DNA from: Pseudomonas sp. CC120222-01a
GTDB lineage: Bacteria; Pseudomonadota; Gammaproteobacteria; Pseudomonadales; Pseudomonadaceae
Direction: 5' to 3'
DNA: 64,000 nucleotides
Assembly: GCF_003097235.1 (NCBI RefSeq)
Contig: NZ_QEQQ01000002.1
Span: 124,001-188,000, forward strand
How positions within the stretch are numbered: the stretch's first letter is position 1; each line of letters begins with the position of its first letter. Positions 55,254 to 64,000 of the stretch are shown here, piece after piece. Both the position numbers and the translations under genes were made by a program. The notes below the pieces were generated by a model that worked only from the letters and a program-made list of their open reading frames with translations, searched no databases and was not told the DNA's origin.

Positions 55254-57707
55254 TTAGAACAGATCCATCGGCGCTGCTTCGTCCGCTGGCAGCGGGCTGC
55301 CCGGCGCAGTGCCATTGCCCAGCTCATCTACCGACGGTGGCGAGTCCTCGGCCTTGAACAGCTCGAAGTAGGCATCTGGCGTGCTTGGCGAAGCGGCACG
55401 GCCGCTGACCGGGTCGACCCGCAGGCTGAGGATGCCTTCCGGCTCCGCCGGTGCATGGCTTGGCTTGTCCTTCAGTGCCGCACCCATGAAGCTCATCCAG
55501 ATCGGCAGCGCCGCCGTGCCGCCGTACTCGCGGCGACCGAGGGTCTCCGGCTGGTCGAAGCCGACCCACACGGTGGTCACGTAATCGGCGTTGTAGCCGG
55601 AGAACCAGGCGTCCTTGGATTCGTTGGTGGTACCTGTCTTGCCGGCGAGGTCAGTACGGCCCAGGGCCAATGCCCGGCGGCCAGTACCGCGCTTGATCAC
55701 ATCCTGCAGCATGCTGGTGAGGATATAGGTGGTGCGACCATCGATGATCTGCTCGGCGATAGCGGGCGTCTGCGGTGGCGGGGCGATCTGACCCAGGGCG
55801 GACGGTGCCTCTCCCGGCAGGGCGGCGGTGCTGATCGGCTGCTCTGGTGCCGCGAGGCCGGCATGGTCTTCGGCGCCTTGCGGCACGCGTGCCGGGTTGG
55901 CGGTGAACAGGGTCTCGCCGCTGCGGCTCTCGATACGGTCGATCAGGTACGGGTTGATCTTGTAGCCGCCGTTGGCAAAGGTGCTCCAGCCGGTGGCGAT
56001 CTCCATCGGCGTCAGGGTTGCAGTGCCCAGCGCCAGCGACAGGTTGCGCGGCAGGTCCTGCTTGTTGAAACCGAACTTGGCGATGTAGTCGATGGTGCGA
56101 TCCACGCCCATGGCCTGCAGCAGGCGGATCGACACCAGGTTGCGCGACTTGTACAGCGCTTCGCGCAGGCGGATCGGGCCGAGGAAGGTGTTGGTGTCGT
56201 TCTTGGGTCGCCACTCATTGTTCTGGTACTGGTCGAAGAACACGATCGGCGCATCGTTGACCAGGCTGGAGGCGGTGTAGCCGCTGTCCAGTGCCGCGCT
56301 ATAGATGAACGGCTTGAAGCTGGAGCCTGGCTGGCGCTTGGCCTGCATGGCACGGTTGTAATTGCTCTGCTCGAACGAGAAGCCGCCAACCAGGGCGCGA
56401 ATGGCGCCGTTGTATGGGTCGAGGGTGACCAGCGCGCTCTGCGCGCCGGGTACCTGGCTGAACTTGAGCTTGCCTTCGTCAAGGCGCTGCAGGCGGACCA
56501 GGTCACCGACCTGGGCAACGTCGGCAGGCGACTGCGGCGCACGGCCTTGGGCGTTGGTGTTGATGAACGGGCGTGCCCACTTCATGGTGTCCCAGGCAAC
56601 GATTTCTTCCTTGCCGTCACGGGTCAGCACCTTGAGGCCGTTTTTCTCGACCTGGGTGACGATGGCCGGCTCCAGCGCACCGAGGTTGCGTTGCTTGCTC
56701 AGCTCCTGCAGCCAGGCGGCGTGGGTCTTGCCCGGGAAGCGTGCTTCCGGGCCGCGATAACCGTGACGTTCGTCGTATTCGGTAAGGCCGTTGAGAATGG
56801 CCTTGTTGGCCATGTCCTGCATGTCGCTCGGCACGGTGGTGGTGACGCGGAAACCTTCGGTGTAGGCGTCGCTGCCATAGCGGCCAACCATTTCGGCGCG
56901 GGCCATTTCGGCGACGTAGGGCGCGTTCACCTCAGGGGTCGGTACGTGGTAGCTGGCATTCAGCGGCTCGGCCAGGGCGGCCTGGTAGCTCGCCTCGTCG
57001 ATCTTGCCGAGCTTGTACATGCGACCGAGGATCCAGTCACGACGCTCTTTGGCGCGTACCGGGTTGGCCAGCGGGTTGAAGCGCGACGGCGCCTTGGGCA
57101 GGCCGGCGATCATGGCCATCTGCGCCAGGCTCACGTCACGGATCGACTTGCCGTAATACACCTGCGCGGCCGCATCGATACCGTAGGCGCGGTTACCCAG
57201 GTAGATCTTGTTGACGTACAGCTCGAGGATTTCGTCCTTGGTCAGCTCACGTTCGATCTGCAGGGCCAGGAGAATCTCGTTGGTCTTGCGCGAGAAGCTG
57301 CGCTCGCTGCTGAGGAAGAAGTTCTTCGCCACCTGCATGGTGATGGTGCTACCGCCGGTCTGGATGTGGCCGGTTTTCACCAACTGGGTCGCGGCGCGCA
57401 TCAGGCTGCTCGGGTCGACCCCGTAGTGATTGAGGAAATTGTCGTCCTCGGCTGACAGAAGCGCCTGAATGAACTGTGGCGGAATTTCCGCGAAACGGAT
57501 CGGCGAGCGGCGCATTTCGCCGAATTCTGCGATCAGCTTGCCGTCGCTGCTGTACACCCTCAGGGGGATTTGCAACTGAACGCTTCTGAGCGAATCGACC
57601 GACGGCAGGTTGGGACTAAGATACAGAAACGCACCGCTCACACCGAGTACGAGCGCGCAGATGACTGCGACAAAAGACCACCAGAAGAACTTCAGCAGGC
57701 GTATCAA
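55254..57707 (-). CDS. mrcA: Penicillin-binding protein 1A
   Basis: An 817-residue bifunctional peptidoglycan synthase. One N-terminal membrane helix (FFWWSFVAVICALVLGVSGAF) is followed by the glycosyltransferase domain, with catalytic E87 in SAEDDNFLNHYG and GGSTITMQVAKNFFL. The transpeptidase serine is in GSSFKPFIYSA, with the KTGTT motif in the C-terminal part. An OB-like insert lies between, and the tail is proline-rich and acidic. It is divergent from pilM, the usual layout in Pseudomonas (ponA). Confidence 0.96.
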   Translation of the reverse strand: MIRLLKFFWWSFVAVICALVLGVSGAFLYLSPNLPSVDSLRSVQLQIPLRVYSSDGKLIAEFGEMRRSPIRFAEIPPQFIQALLSAEDDNFLNHYGVDPSSLMRAATQLVKTGHIQTGGSTITMQVAKNFFLSSERSFSRKTNEILLALQIERELTKDEILELYVNKIYLGNRAYGIDAAAQVYYGKSIRDVSLAQMAMIAGLPKAPSRFNPLANPVRAKERRDWILGRMYKLGKIDEASYQAALAEPLNASYHVPTPEVNAPYVAEMARAEMVGRYGSDAYTEGFRVTTTVPSDMQDMANKAILNGLTEYDERHGYRGPEARFPGKTHAAWLQELSKQRNLGALEPAIVTQVEKNGLKVLTRDGKEEIVAWDTMKWARPFINTNAQGRAPQSPADVAQVGDLVRLQRLDEGKLKFSQVPGAQSALVTLDPYNGAIRALVGGFSFEQSNYNRAMQAKRQPGSSFKPFIYSAALDSGYTASSLVNDAPIVFFDQYQNNEWRPKNDTNTFLGPIRLREALYKSRNLVSIRLLQAMGVDRTIDYIAKFGFNKQDLPRNLSLALGTATLTPMEIATGWSTFANGGYKINPYLIDRIESRSGETLFTANPARVPQGAEDHAGLAAPEQPISTAALPGEAPSALGQIAPPPQTPAIAEQIIDGRTTYILTSMLQDVIKRGTGRRALALGRTDLAGKTGTTNESKDAWFSGYNADYVTTVWVGFDQPETLGRREYGGTAALPIWMSFMGAALKDKPSHAPAEPEGILSLRVDPVSGRAASPSTPDAYFELFKAEDSPPSVDELGNGTAPGSPLPADEAAPMDLF

Positions 57708-57883
57708 GGCTTTTCGGTGTCCAGATTGAGAGGTGAATTGCGCACGGGGCCGGCGGACGAAAAAACGCTGGGCATTATAAGCATTTTTCGCCTCGCCGGG
57801 TGACCGGCCAGGCGGCCCGCTGCACCGTCTGGCCGGTCAGGCCCGGCAACGCGGCGGTTCATGGTTGTAACAAGGAAGTCGCT

Positions 57884-58735
57884 ATGCTTGGACGTTTTGG
57901 CAAGGATGCCAGTTCACTGCTTGGGGTGGAAATCGCTTCCGACTCCATACGTATTGCACAGCTGCGGCGCCACAGGGGGCGCTATAAGCAGCTGGTCTGG
58001 GCGGTCGAGCCATTTGCTGCTGGCAACGGCCGGCACGACCCTGATCAGATTGTCACTGCCCTGCGCAGTGCCTATCGGCAATCTGGCTGCCGCGAGCGCC
58101 GGGCTGCTGTGGCACTGCCTGCCTCACAAGTCATCTGCAAGCTGTGTCAGCTGCCGGTCAGTCAGGCCCCAAGTCAAATGGAGGCGCAACTGCTGGCGGA
58201 AGCAGACCGGCTGTTCCCCTTTCCCCTTGAAGACCTGGTGCTGGACTTTCAGGTGCTGGGCGCCTCGCTGCTGCACCCCGGGAGCATGGATGTGCTGGTC
58301 GCGGCCAGTCGTCAGAGTGCATTGCAGCCTGTGCAGGCAGCATTCGAAGCGGCGGGGCTGGAGCTGGAAGTCGCGGAAGTGGACAGCATTGCCTTGCGCC
58401 GTCTGATGCCTAAACAGGCCAAAGGCCCGGCAGCGCTGCTGCGGATCGAGCCGGGCAGCTCGACGTTGCATGGCTGGCTTGAAGATACGCTGCCTTTACG
58501 GCGGGAGTGGCTCCCGGGCGCGGTGCCTGATTTGCCTGGTGACGTTTTCGCTGAAGGGGCAGGGCCGGAAGAAGTGCTTGTCGTCGGCGCTGCAGCGACC
58601 GGACAAGGCTTGATTGATCGATTGAGCGAGCGTTTTGGCATGCCATGCCGGCCATTGCCGCCTGTGGCTGGCGTGGATTGCAGTGACGGCTGCATGGCCT
58701 TGGCTTTCGCACTGGCAATGGGGAGCGTGCGCTGA
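57884..58735 (+). CDS. pilM: Type IV pilus assembly protein PilM, short form
   Basis: A 283-residue actin-like cytoplasmic protein that anchors PilN and couples the pilus motor. The start MLGRFGKDASSLLGVEIASDSIR is recognisable PilM, and AVALPASQVICKL is also typical. It is about 70 residues shorter than P. aeruginosa PilM (354). ATG 57884 is preceded by AAGGAAG; earlier codons are open but unlikely. It overlaps pilN by one base. The final part ALAFALAMGSVR is the usual C-terminal helix. Confidence 0.85.
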   Translation: MLGRFGKDASSLLGVEIASDSIRIAQLRRHRGRYKQLVWAVEPFAAGNGRHDPDQIVTALRSAYRQSGCRERRAAVALPASQVICKLCQLPVSQAPSQMEAQLLAEADRLFPFPLEDLVLDFQVLGASLLHPGSMDVLVAASRQSALQPVQAAFEAAGLELEVAEVDSIALRRLMPKQAKGPAALLRIEPGSSTLHGWLEDTLPLRREWLPGAVPDLPGDVFAEGAGPEEVLVVGAAATGQGLIDRLSERFGMPCRPLPPVAGVDCSDGCMALAFALAMGSVR

Positions 58736-59271
58736 TGCTACGTCTGAATCTGATGCCGTGGCGAGAGCGCCAGCGCTTGGCGGCGCTCCGGCGTTTGCGC
58801 CTGATGTTGCTGGGGGCGGCTGTGCTGGCGTTGTCTGCGGTATTGCTGATCGACCAACTGGCCCGACAGCGAGCCCGACAGCAAGCCGTTGCCAGCGATA
58901 GCCAGCAAGCGGCAATCGAGGTACTTGAGAGGCAGGTGGCTAAACATGAGCGTATCAGGCAATCCTATGATGAGGTGCGAGCGCAGGCTGTGGCGCTGGC
59001 TGACCTGCGTGCTGAGCAGGGGCTGGTGACCGCTGTATTTGCGGATCTGGAGCGGGCGCTGCCGGAGGGCGTTCAGTTGCTCAGGCTCGAACTGCAAGGC
59101 TCACGGTTGCGCATGGTTGGTGTAGCCGCCTCCGGTGCAGTCGTGGCGCAGTTGATGCGTGAGCTGGAGCGGTCTGGTGCGATGCGTGAACTGGAACTCA
59201 AAAGCCTGAACAGTCAGCCGGGTGGCGACGAGTTTCAGTTGTTGGCCCGCATGTCGGCGTCCTGGTCGTGA
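58735..59271 (+). CDS. pilN: Type IV pilus assembly protein PilN-like
   Basis: A 178-residue inner-membrane protein. The cytoplasmic start MLRLNLMPWRERQR holds the INLLPWR-like motif that binds PilM. One helix follows (LMLLGAAVLALSAVLLI), then a coiled-coil-like stretch and a PilN-type domain (ALPEGVQLLRLELQGSRLRM). It overlaps the pilM stop (TGATG) and the pilO/P start (GTGA), so all are coupled. Confidence 0.85.
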   Translation: MLRLNLMPWRERQRLAALRRLRLMLLGAAVLALSAVLLIDQLARQRARQQAVASDSQQAAIEVLERQVAKHERIRQSYDEVRAQAVALADLRAEQGLVTAVFADLERALPEGVQLLRLELQGSRLRMVGVAASGAVVAQLMRELERSGAMRELELKSLNSQPGGDEFQLLARMSASWS

Positions 59272-60284
59272 ACCTGTTGCACAACGGCGCATGGCTGGCC
59301 CTCATCGAGCGCTCGCGGTGCTTTCGCTGCGCGCTGCCATTCGCCGTAGGCCTCATCGTGGTCGGGTTTGGTTGCTTGTTTCGTTTGCCGCATTGGCTGC
59401 AGCTTCAGGAAGAAGCGCTCGCCAGGCAGGTTCGCCTGGTTCAGGCGCACGAAAGCAAGGCTGCCGAAGTGCTGGCATTGTCGCAAATGCGCAAGGGCCT
59501 CGATGACGCACGGCAGCGCTTGCAGGATGCTCGCTGGCGCCTTGCCGCCGGGGGCGACATGAGCGAATTGCTTGACCAGCTAGCGGCCTCGGGCCACGCG
59601 CATGGACTGCATTTCGAGCGACTCGATGTACTTGATGAGATAAAGCAGCCCGGCTACTGGCAGACACCGTTGGATGTGCTGGTCGTGGGGCGCTATTCGG
59701 GGCTGCGAATGTGGTTGGACGACTGGCTTGGCCAGGCTCGTCTGCTGCGCGCCGAAGGGTTGTGGCTGGCAGCGGCCAATGACCGGCCGGGCCTGTTGCG
59801 CCTTGGCATGCGCGTGCATGCCTATCAAGCCGACGGCGTCGTGCCTGAGCCTTTGTTCCTGGCCGATTCACCTGCTCGAGGTGAGGTGCCGCCAGTGGCT
59901 CGCGATCCGTTTTCCGTCTGGGCGACGCGTGTCGCCCAGGCGGGGCTTGTCAGCGTCCCGCTGGCCCAACTGCAGATGGTCGGTAGCCTGCAACGGGGGC
60001 GGCAGCACGAAGCGTTGCTGTTGGCGGCAGGTCGCTTGTACCGCGTGCGATCCGGTGATCGGCTGGGGCGTGATGGCGGCGTTGTGATGGAAGTCGGCGA
60101 ACGGCAGCTGGAGGTACGTGAGCGACTGTTCTTAGGAGGCGTGTGGCGTGAGCGCACGGTGATGCTGACGCTCAGGAAGAGCGTGACAACGGAGGCCAGG
60201 GAAGGTGATGAAATGGCTGTTGAAGTGGGTGGTGGTGGCGTTGATATCCAGTCAGTGGTGCCTGGCGGCGCCCTATCGGGGTGA
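59268..60284 (+). CDS. PilO-PilP fusion-like pilus alignment protein
   Basis: A 338-residue protein starting with GTG 59268. Its first part looks like PilO: one membrane helix (LPFAVGLIVVGFGCLF, residues 25 to 40), a coiled-coil-like stretch and an LLDQLAASGHAHGLHFERLD domain. From about residue 213 it looks like PilP: DPFSVW, then PLAQLQMVGSLQRG, YRVRSGDRLGRDGG and the final strand pattern. A separate pilP gene is absent between it and pilQ. The last 77 bases overlap pilQ. The fusion replaces two proteins by one and would tie the PilP domain to the inner membrane without a lipid anchor. Confidence 0.75.
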   Translation: MNLLHNGAWLALIERSRCFRCALPFAVGLIVVGFGCLFRLPHWLQLQEEALARQVRLVQAHESKAAEVLALSQMRKGLDDARQRLQDARWRLAAGGDMSELLDQLAASGHAHGLHFERLDVLDEIKQPGYWQTPLDVLVVGRYSGLRMWLDDWLGQARLLRAEGLWLAAANDRPGLLRLGMRVHAYQADGVVPEPLFLADSPARGEVPPVARDPFSVWATRVAQAGLVSVPLAQLQMVGSLQRGRQHEALLLAAGRLYRVRSGDRLGRDGGVVMEVGERQLEVRERLFLGGVWRERTVMLTLRKSVTTEAREGDEMAVEVGGGGVDIQSVVPGGALSG

Positions 60285-61479
60285 GCCCATCTCGCTGAAT
60301 TTTCAGGATGTCGAGGTGCGCTCGGTGCTTCAGGTGCTGGCTGACTACGCCGGGATCAACCTGGTGGCCAGTGACACGGTGCATGGCAATATCACCCTGC
60401 GGCTGCACGAAGTCCCCTGGGATCAGGCACTGGAGCTGGTTCTTCGTAGCAAAGGGCTGGCTCGGCGTGAAGAAGGCAATGTGCTGCTGGTGGCGCCAGC
60501 TGCCGAGTTGGCCGAGCAATCGCGCGGAGCCCGTATCGGGCAAGAGCTGGATGCGCAGCTGCAACCCTTGCAGCGTGAATTGCTGCCGATTCATCACGCC
60601 AAGGCTTCCGAGCTTGCCGAGCTGTTACTGGCAACCCTGGCGGATGACGGCATTCTGACGGGGCGTGGCAGCCTGAGTGTCGACGCTCGCACCAATACCT
60701 TGGTCGCGCACCAGCCTGCGGACCGCCTTGCCGAGTTGCGGCAGTTGGTCGCTCAGCTGGATGTGCCGGTACGGCAGGTAGAGATCGAGGCGCGCATCGT
60801 GGAGGCCAATGTCGACTACGAGAAAGGTCTGGGCGTGCGCTGGGGGCGGCAGCTGTATGGTGAAGCACCGCGACAATTGGGCAAGGAACTGTTTGTCGAC
60901 TTGGGCGTGGAGCAGGGCGGTGCCGGTATCGGCGTAGGCCTGTTACGTGGCGGCATGCTGCTGGATCTGGAACTCAGTGCCATGGAGAAAAGCGGCAACG
61001 GTGAAATCATCTCTCAGCCCAAGGTGGTCACGGCTGACAAGGAAACCGCCAGGATTCTCAAGGGTACCGAGGTGCCCTATCAGGAGACCAGCAAGAGTGG
61101 CGCCACCTCGGTGGCCTTTCGCGAGGCTTCGCTGTCGCTGGAGGTCACGCCGCAGATCACCCCGGACGGCAAGGTCATCATGACTGTCAAGGTGACCAAG
61201 GACGAGCCTGACTTCGTCAATGCCCTGAATGACGTGCCGCCGATTCGCAAGAACGAGGTCAATGCCAAGGTCCGAGTGGCGGATGGTGAAACCATCGTCA
61301 TCGGTGGCGTCTACTCGACCACGCAAAACAATGTGGTCGACAAGGTGCCATTTTTCGGCGATCTGCCGTATGTTGGGCGGCTGTTTCGACGCGATGCATT
61401 ACAAGAGAAAAAATCCGAGCTGCTGGTCTTCCTGACTCCGCGTATCATGAGTGACCAGGCGATTGCTGTGAGTCGTTGA
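60208..61479 (+). CDS. pilQ: Type IV pilus secretin PilQ, short form
   Basis: A 423-residue outer-membrane secretin. After a signal peptide ([20 protein letters not shown]) the chain goes directly into the secretin N0/STN domain ([26 protein letters not shown]), the N1 domain and the secretin core ([21 protein letters not shown] to [11 protein letters not shown]). P. aeruginosa PilQ is about 714 residues; here the N-terminal AMIN repeats are missing. I chose ATG 60208, with GGAGG 12 bases upstream; GTG 60205 is one codon earlier. It overlaps the pilO/P gene by 77 bases. Confidence 0.9.
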   Translation: MKWLLKWVVVALISSQWCLAAPYRGEPISLNFQDVEVRSVLQVLADYAGINLVASDTVHGNITLRLHEVPWDQALELVLRSKGLARREEGNVLLVAPAAELAEQSRGARIGQELDAQLQPLQRELLPIHHAKASELAELLLATLADDGILTGRGSLSVDARTNTLVAHQPADRLAELRQLVAQLDVPVRQVEIEARIVEANVDYEKGLGVRWGRQLYGEAPRQLGKELFVDLGVEQGGAGIGVGLLRGGMLLDLELSAMEKSGNGEIISQPKVVTADKETARILKGTEVPYQETSKSGATSVAFREASLSLEVTPQITPDGKVIMTVKVTKDEPDFVNALNDVPPIRKNEVNAKVRVADGETIVIGGVYSTTQNNVVDKVPFFGDLPYVGRLFRRDALQEKKSELLVFLTPRIMSDQAIAVSR

Positions 61480-61483
61480 TTCT

Positions 61484-62002
61484 GTGCGAAATTTGATACT
61501 TGTAGGGCCCATGGGCGCTGGTAAAAGCACCATCGGGCGCCTGTTGGCCAAAGAGCTGCGCCTGCTGTTCAAAGATTCCGACAAGGAAATCGAACTGCGA
61601 ACCGGCGCCAACATCCCGTGGATCTTCGATAAGGAAGGCGAACCGGGCTTCCGCGACCGTGAGCAGGCGATGATCGCCGAGCTCTGCGCGCTCGATGGCG
61701 TGGTCGTGGCGACCGGCGGTGGCGCAGTCATGCGCGCGGAAAACCGCCAGGCGCTGCACGAGGGCGGCCGGGTCATCTACCTGCACGCCTCGGTGGAGCA
61801 GCAGGTCGGGCGCACGGCGCGCGATCGCAACCGCCCGTTATTACGCACCGCCAACCCGGAGGCGACCCTGCGTGCCTTGCTGGAAGCGCGCGACCCGCTC
61901 TATCGCGAAATCGCCGACCTGGTGGTGGAAACCGACGAACGGCCACCGCGCATGGTGGTGCTCGATATTCTCGAGCGGCTGCAGCAGTTGCCGCCCCGCT
62001 AA
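61484..62002 (+). CDS. aroK: Shikimate kinase
   Basis: A 172-residue kinase that phosphorylates shikimate in aromatic amino-acid synthesis. Walker A is GPMGAGKST, the shikimate-binding DSDKEIE and the ATGGGAV segment are present, as is the RPLL lid arginine. The start is GTG 61484, four bases after the pilQ stop. aroB follows. The pilQ-aroK-aroB order is common in gamma-proteobacteria. Confidence 0.97.
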   Translation: MRNLILVGPMGAGKSTIGRLLAKELRLLFKDSDKEIELRTGANIPWIFDKEGEPGFRDREQAMIAELCALDGVVVATGGGAVMRAENRQALHEGGRVIYLHASVEQQVGRTARDRNRPLLRTANPEATLRALLEARDPLYREIADLVVETDERPPRMVVLDILERLQQLPPR

Positions 62003-62096
62003 GCCGGGACTATTCTCGGCCAGCGCCGAGGCGAGGTTCAACGTTACCGCGCGGGTCGTACAGCCGGCGCCGCGCCCAAGTACATTGTGGGGATAC

Positions 62097-63194
62097 ATGC
62101 AGACACTTAAGGTCGACCTCGGCGAGCGTAGCTACCCGATCTACATTGGCGAAGGCCTGCTGGACCAGGCTGAACTGCTGGCGCCGCATATCCGCGGGCG
62201 GCAGGTAGCCATCGTTTCCAACGAAACCGTCGCGCCTCTGTATCTCGAACGCCTGAGCAAGACCCTCGGTGCCTACTCGGTGGTGTCGGTAATCCTGCCG
62301 GACGGCGAAGCTCACAAGAACTGGCAAACCCTGCAACTGATCTTCGACGGCCTGCTGACGGCGCGGCATGACCGCCGTACTACCGTGGTCGCCCTCGGCG
62401 GCGGCGTGATCGGTGACATGGCCGGCTTTGCGGCGGCCTGCTACCAGCGTGGCGTCGACTTCATCCAGGTGCCGACCACCCTGCTGTCTCAGGTTGACTC
62501 TTCGGTGGGTGGCAAGACCGGTATCAACCACCCCTTGGGCAAGAATATGGTCGGTGCCTTCTATCAGCCCAACGCGGTGCTGATCGATACCACCAGCCTC
62601 AAGACCCTGCCCGAGCGCGAGCTGTCGGCGGGCCTGGCCGAAGTGATCAAGTACGGCCTGATCTGCGACAAGCCGTTCCTCGCCTGGCTTGAAGACAATA
62701 TGCAGGCCCTGCGCGCCCTGGAGCCCGCCGCCCTGACCGAAGCGATCAGCCGCTCCTGTGCTGCCAAGGCTGCCGTGGTTGGCGCTGACGAGCGTGAGTC
62801 CGGCGTGCGTGCCACGCTGAATCTGGGGCATACCTTCGGCCATGCCATCGAAACACACATGGGCTACGGCGTGTGGCTGCACGGTGAAGCCGTGGCCGCA
62901 GGCACGGTGATGGCCCTGGAAATGTCCATGCGCCTGGGCTGGATCGACCAGGCCGAGCGTGATCGCGGTATCCGCCTGCTGCAGGACGCAGGTTTGCCGG
63001 TGGTGCCACCACAGGAAATGACCCCGGCGCATTTCATGGAGCATATGGCGGTCGACAAGAAGGTCCTCGATGGCCGCCTGCGGCTGGTGCTGCTGCGCCA
63101 GCTGGGCGAAGCCGTGATCACTGACGACTATCCGAAAGAGATTCTTCAGGCCACGCTGTCGGCGGATTACCGCGCGATCGTGGCCCAGCTTTGA
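62097..63194 (+). CDS. aroB: 3-dehydroquinate synthase
   Basis: A 365-residue NAD+- and zinc-dependent enzyme that closes the ring in the second step of the shikimate pathway. Key segments are [36 protein letters not shown], and the metal-ligand histidines in [12 protein letters not shown] chose ATG 62097 as it gives [18 protein letters not shown]; the frame extends upstream through aroK. It is followed after 15 bases by the DamX-like gene. Confidence 0.97.
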   Translation: MQTLKVDLGERSYPIYIGEGLLDQAELLAPHIRGRQVAIVSNETVAPLYLERLSKTLGAYSVVSVILPDGEAHKNWQTLQLIFDGLLTARHDRRTTVVALGGGVIGDMAGFAAACYQRGVDFIQVPTTLLSQVDSSVGGKTGINHPLGKNMVGAFYQPNAVLIDTTSLKTLPERELSAGLAEVIKYGLICDKPFLAWLEDNMQALRALEPAALTEAISRSCAAKAAVVGADERESGVRATLNLGHTFGHAIETHMGYGVWLHGEAVAAGTVMALEMSMRLGWIDQAERDRGIRLLQDAGLPVVPPQEMTPAHFMEHMAVDKKVLDGRLRLVLLRQLGEAVITDDYPKEILQATLSADYRAIVAQL

Positions 63195-63209
63195 GGTTGT
63201 GACAGCGTA

Positions 63210-64000
63210 ATGACCAGTTTGCATGCCGATGAGGCGTTCCTCGAACATTACCAGTTGAGCCACGATCCGTTCGCGCCACGTGTGCCCGGCTTCAAGTTCT
63301 TCCCCGCCCAGCGCAAGCCGGTGCTGGGCCAGCTGCATCACCTGGCTCGCTACAGCCAGCTGATGTTGGTGGTCACCGGCCCCGTGGGCAGCGGCAAGAC
63401 CCTGCTGCGTCAGGCTCTGGTGGCCAGCACCAACAAGCAGTCGGTGCTGAGCGTGGTGGTCTCTGCCCGCGGCGCCAGCGACGCCGCCAGTGTGCTCGGC
63501 CAGGTGGCGCAGACGCTGGAAGTGGCCCAGCCTGAAGTGCAGGCGATCCTGAACAAGGTGGTGCAGCTGGCACTGACCGGGCAGGAAGTCTATTTGCTGG
63601 TTGATGATGCGGAACAACTCGACGAGTCGGCACTCCAAGCGTTGCTGGAACTGGCAGCAGGGCTACCGGAAGGGCGCCCGCACGTGTTCCTGTTCGGCGA
63701 GCCCTCGCTGATTGCCGGGTTGGACGAGATCCAGGTCGAGGAAGAGCGCTTCCACGTCATTGAGCTTGCCCCCTACAGCGAGGAAGAAACCCGCGAGTAC
63801 CTGGAGCAACGCCTGGAAGGCGCTGGTCGGGGCATCGAGGTGTTCACCCGTGAACAGCTAGTCGATATTCACGAAAACTCCGACGGATGGCCTGGCAACA
63901 TCAACCAGGTCGCCCGCGACACTTTGATCGAAGCCATGATCGCCAGCCGTACCACGGTCAAGCGACCATCCATGGGGTTCAAAATGCCTAAGAAACACGT
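63210..64000 (+). CDS. DamX-like AAA ATPase (3' end missing)
   Basis: The first 263 residues of a protein running off the window. The N-terminus HYQLSHDPFAPRVPGFKFF and the AAA/ExeA-like core match the ATPase part of Pseudomonas proteins placed after aroB that usually end with a SPOR domain (DamX-like). Walker A is GPVGSGKTLL near residue 60, and Walker B VYLLVDDAEQLDE near residue 133. The ATG at 63210 is preceded by no strong ribosome site. The C-terminal SPOR domain is expected but not visible. Confidence 0.8.
   Translation, partial: MTSLHADEAFLEHYQLSHDPFAPRVPGFKFFPAQRKPVLGQLHHLARYSQLMLVVTGPVGSGKTLLRQALVASTNKQSVLSVVVSARGASDAASVLGQVAQTLEVAQPEVQAILNKVVQLALTGQEVYLLVDDAEQLDESALQALLELAAGLPEGRPHVFLFGEPSLIAGLDEIQVEEERFHVIELAPYSEEETREYLEQRLEGAGRGIEVFTREQLVDIHENSDGWPGNINQVARDTLIEAMIASRTTVKRPSMGFKMPKKH

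Noticed and set aside
55455..57455. A 666-codon open frame on the plus strand across the PBP1a gene
   Set aside because: Antisense to a protein with intact catalytic motifs; no domain is seen.

Overview
The window is an ordinary stretch of chromosome from a fluorescent Pseudomonas, most likely the P. putida group. The evidence is the high G+C, gene-dense sequence, the many inverted pairs of Pseudomonas-type REP elements, and blocks such as folA/ilvD/rlmI, mutM/yfhL/coaD, ftsYEX-rpoH, thiS-thiG-trmB, metX-metW, argS-SPOR/priA/rpmE and ponA/pilMN(OP)Q-aroK-aroB. No prophage, transposon, CRISPR array, rRNA or tRNA was seen. About 62 protein genes are supported; the first and the last are cut by the window edges.

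Layout. 1-4370: a 2-aminoethylphosphonate-type ABC importer (ATPase, fused permease, binding protein) followed by a PhnZ-like HD protein. 4473-7791: a DUF3482 GTPase and DUF2868 membrane protein, divergent from folA. 7899-14072: a cystine-type symporter, phosphorylcholine phosphatase, ilvD and rlmI. 14318-18566: HDOD protein, mutM, ferredoxin, coaD and a GMC oxidoreductase. 18584-22205: the GMC gene continues into a Tat-type lipoprotein and a CalB-like aldehyde dehydrogenase, with a divergent TetR regulator and then sseA. 22206-29442: a YheT hydrolase, two separate heterodimer-like pairs of M16 peptidases, and rsmD between them. 29675-33857: ftsY-ftsE-ftsX-rpoH. 33920-36968: mtgA, DUF423, thiS, thiG, trmB. 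36969-37600: an intergenic region with structured repeats and a candidate 36-residue protein. 37601-44159: one long leftward run from yggS through proC, yggT, metX, metW, DUF4426, rdgB and hemW to DUF3392. 44226-49034: pilT, a NlpC/P60 peptidase, a TM2 protein, a SPOR protein and argS. 49143-54017: priA, rpmE, a secreted nuclease and malic enzyme. 54166-54990: two small DUF genes behind an elaborate structured leader. 55254-64000: PBP1a, then pilM-pilN-pilO/P-pilQ-aroK-aroB and a DamX-like ATPase.

How the parts work together. The type IV pilus genes (pilT and the pilM-Q operon) look like a compact machine: PilM is short, PilO and PilP appear fused in one polypeptide, and PilQ lacks the AMIN region. 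The cell-envelope theme recurs with ftsEX, mtgA, PBP1a, SPOR, NlpC/P60 and DamX-like proteins. Sulfur metabolism is represented by the cystine-type transporter, sseA and metX/metW.

The least explained observations are: (1) a near-perfect hairpin that buries the ribosome site and start codon of the extra, apparently cytoplasmic M16 pair; (2) a leader before two small DUF genes with a 16-bp long-range stem enclosing a terminator-like element; (3) the structured region with a possible small protein after trmB; (4) a terminator after rpmE that also encodes the signal peptide of the next gene. No single feature proves a new biological system; these are candidates.
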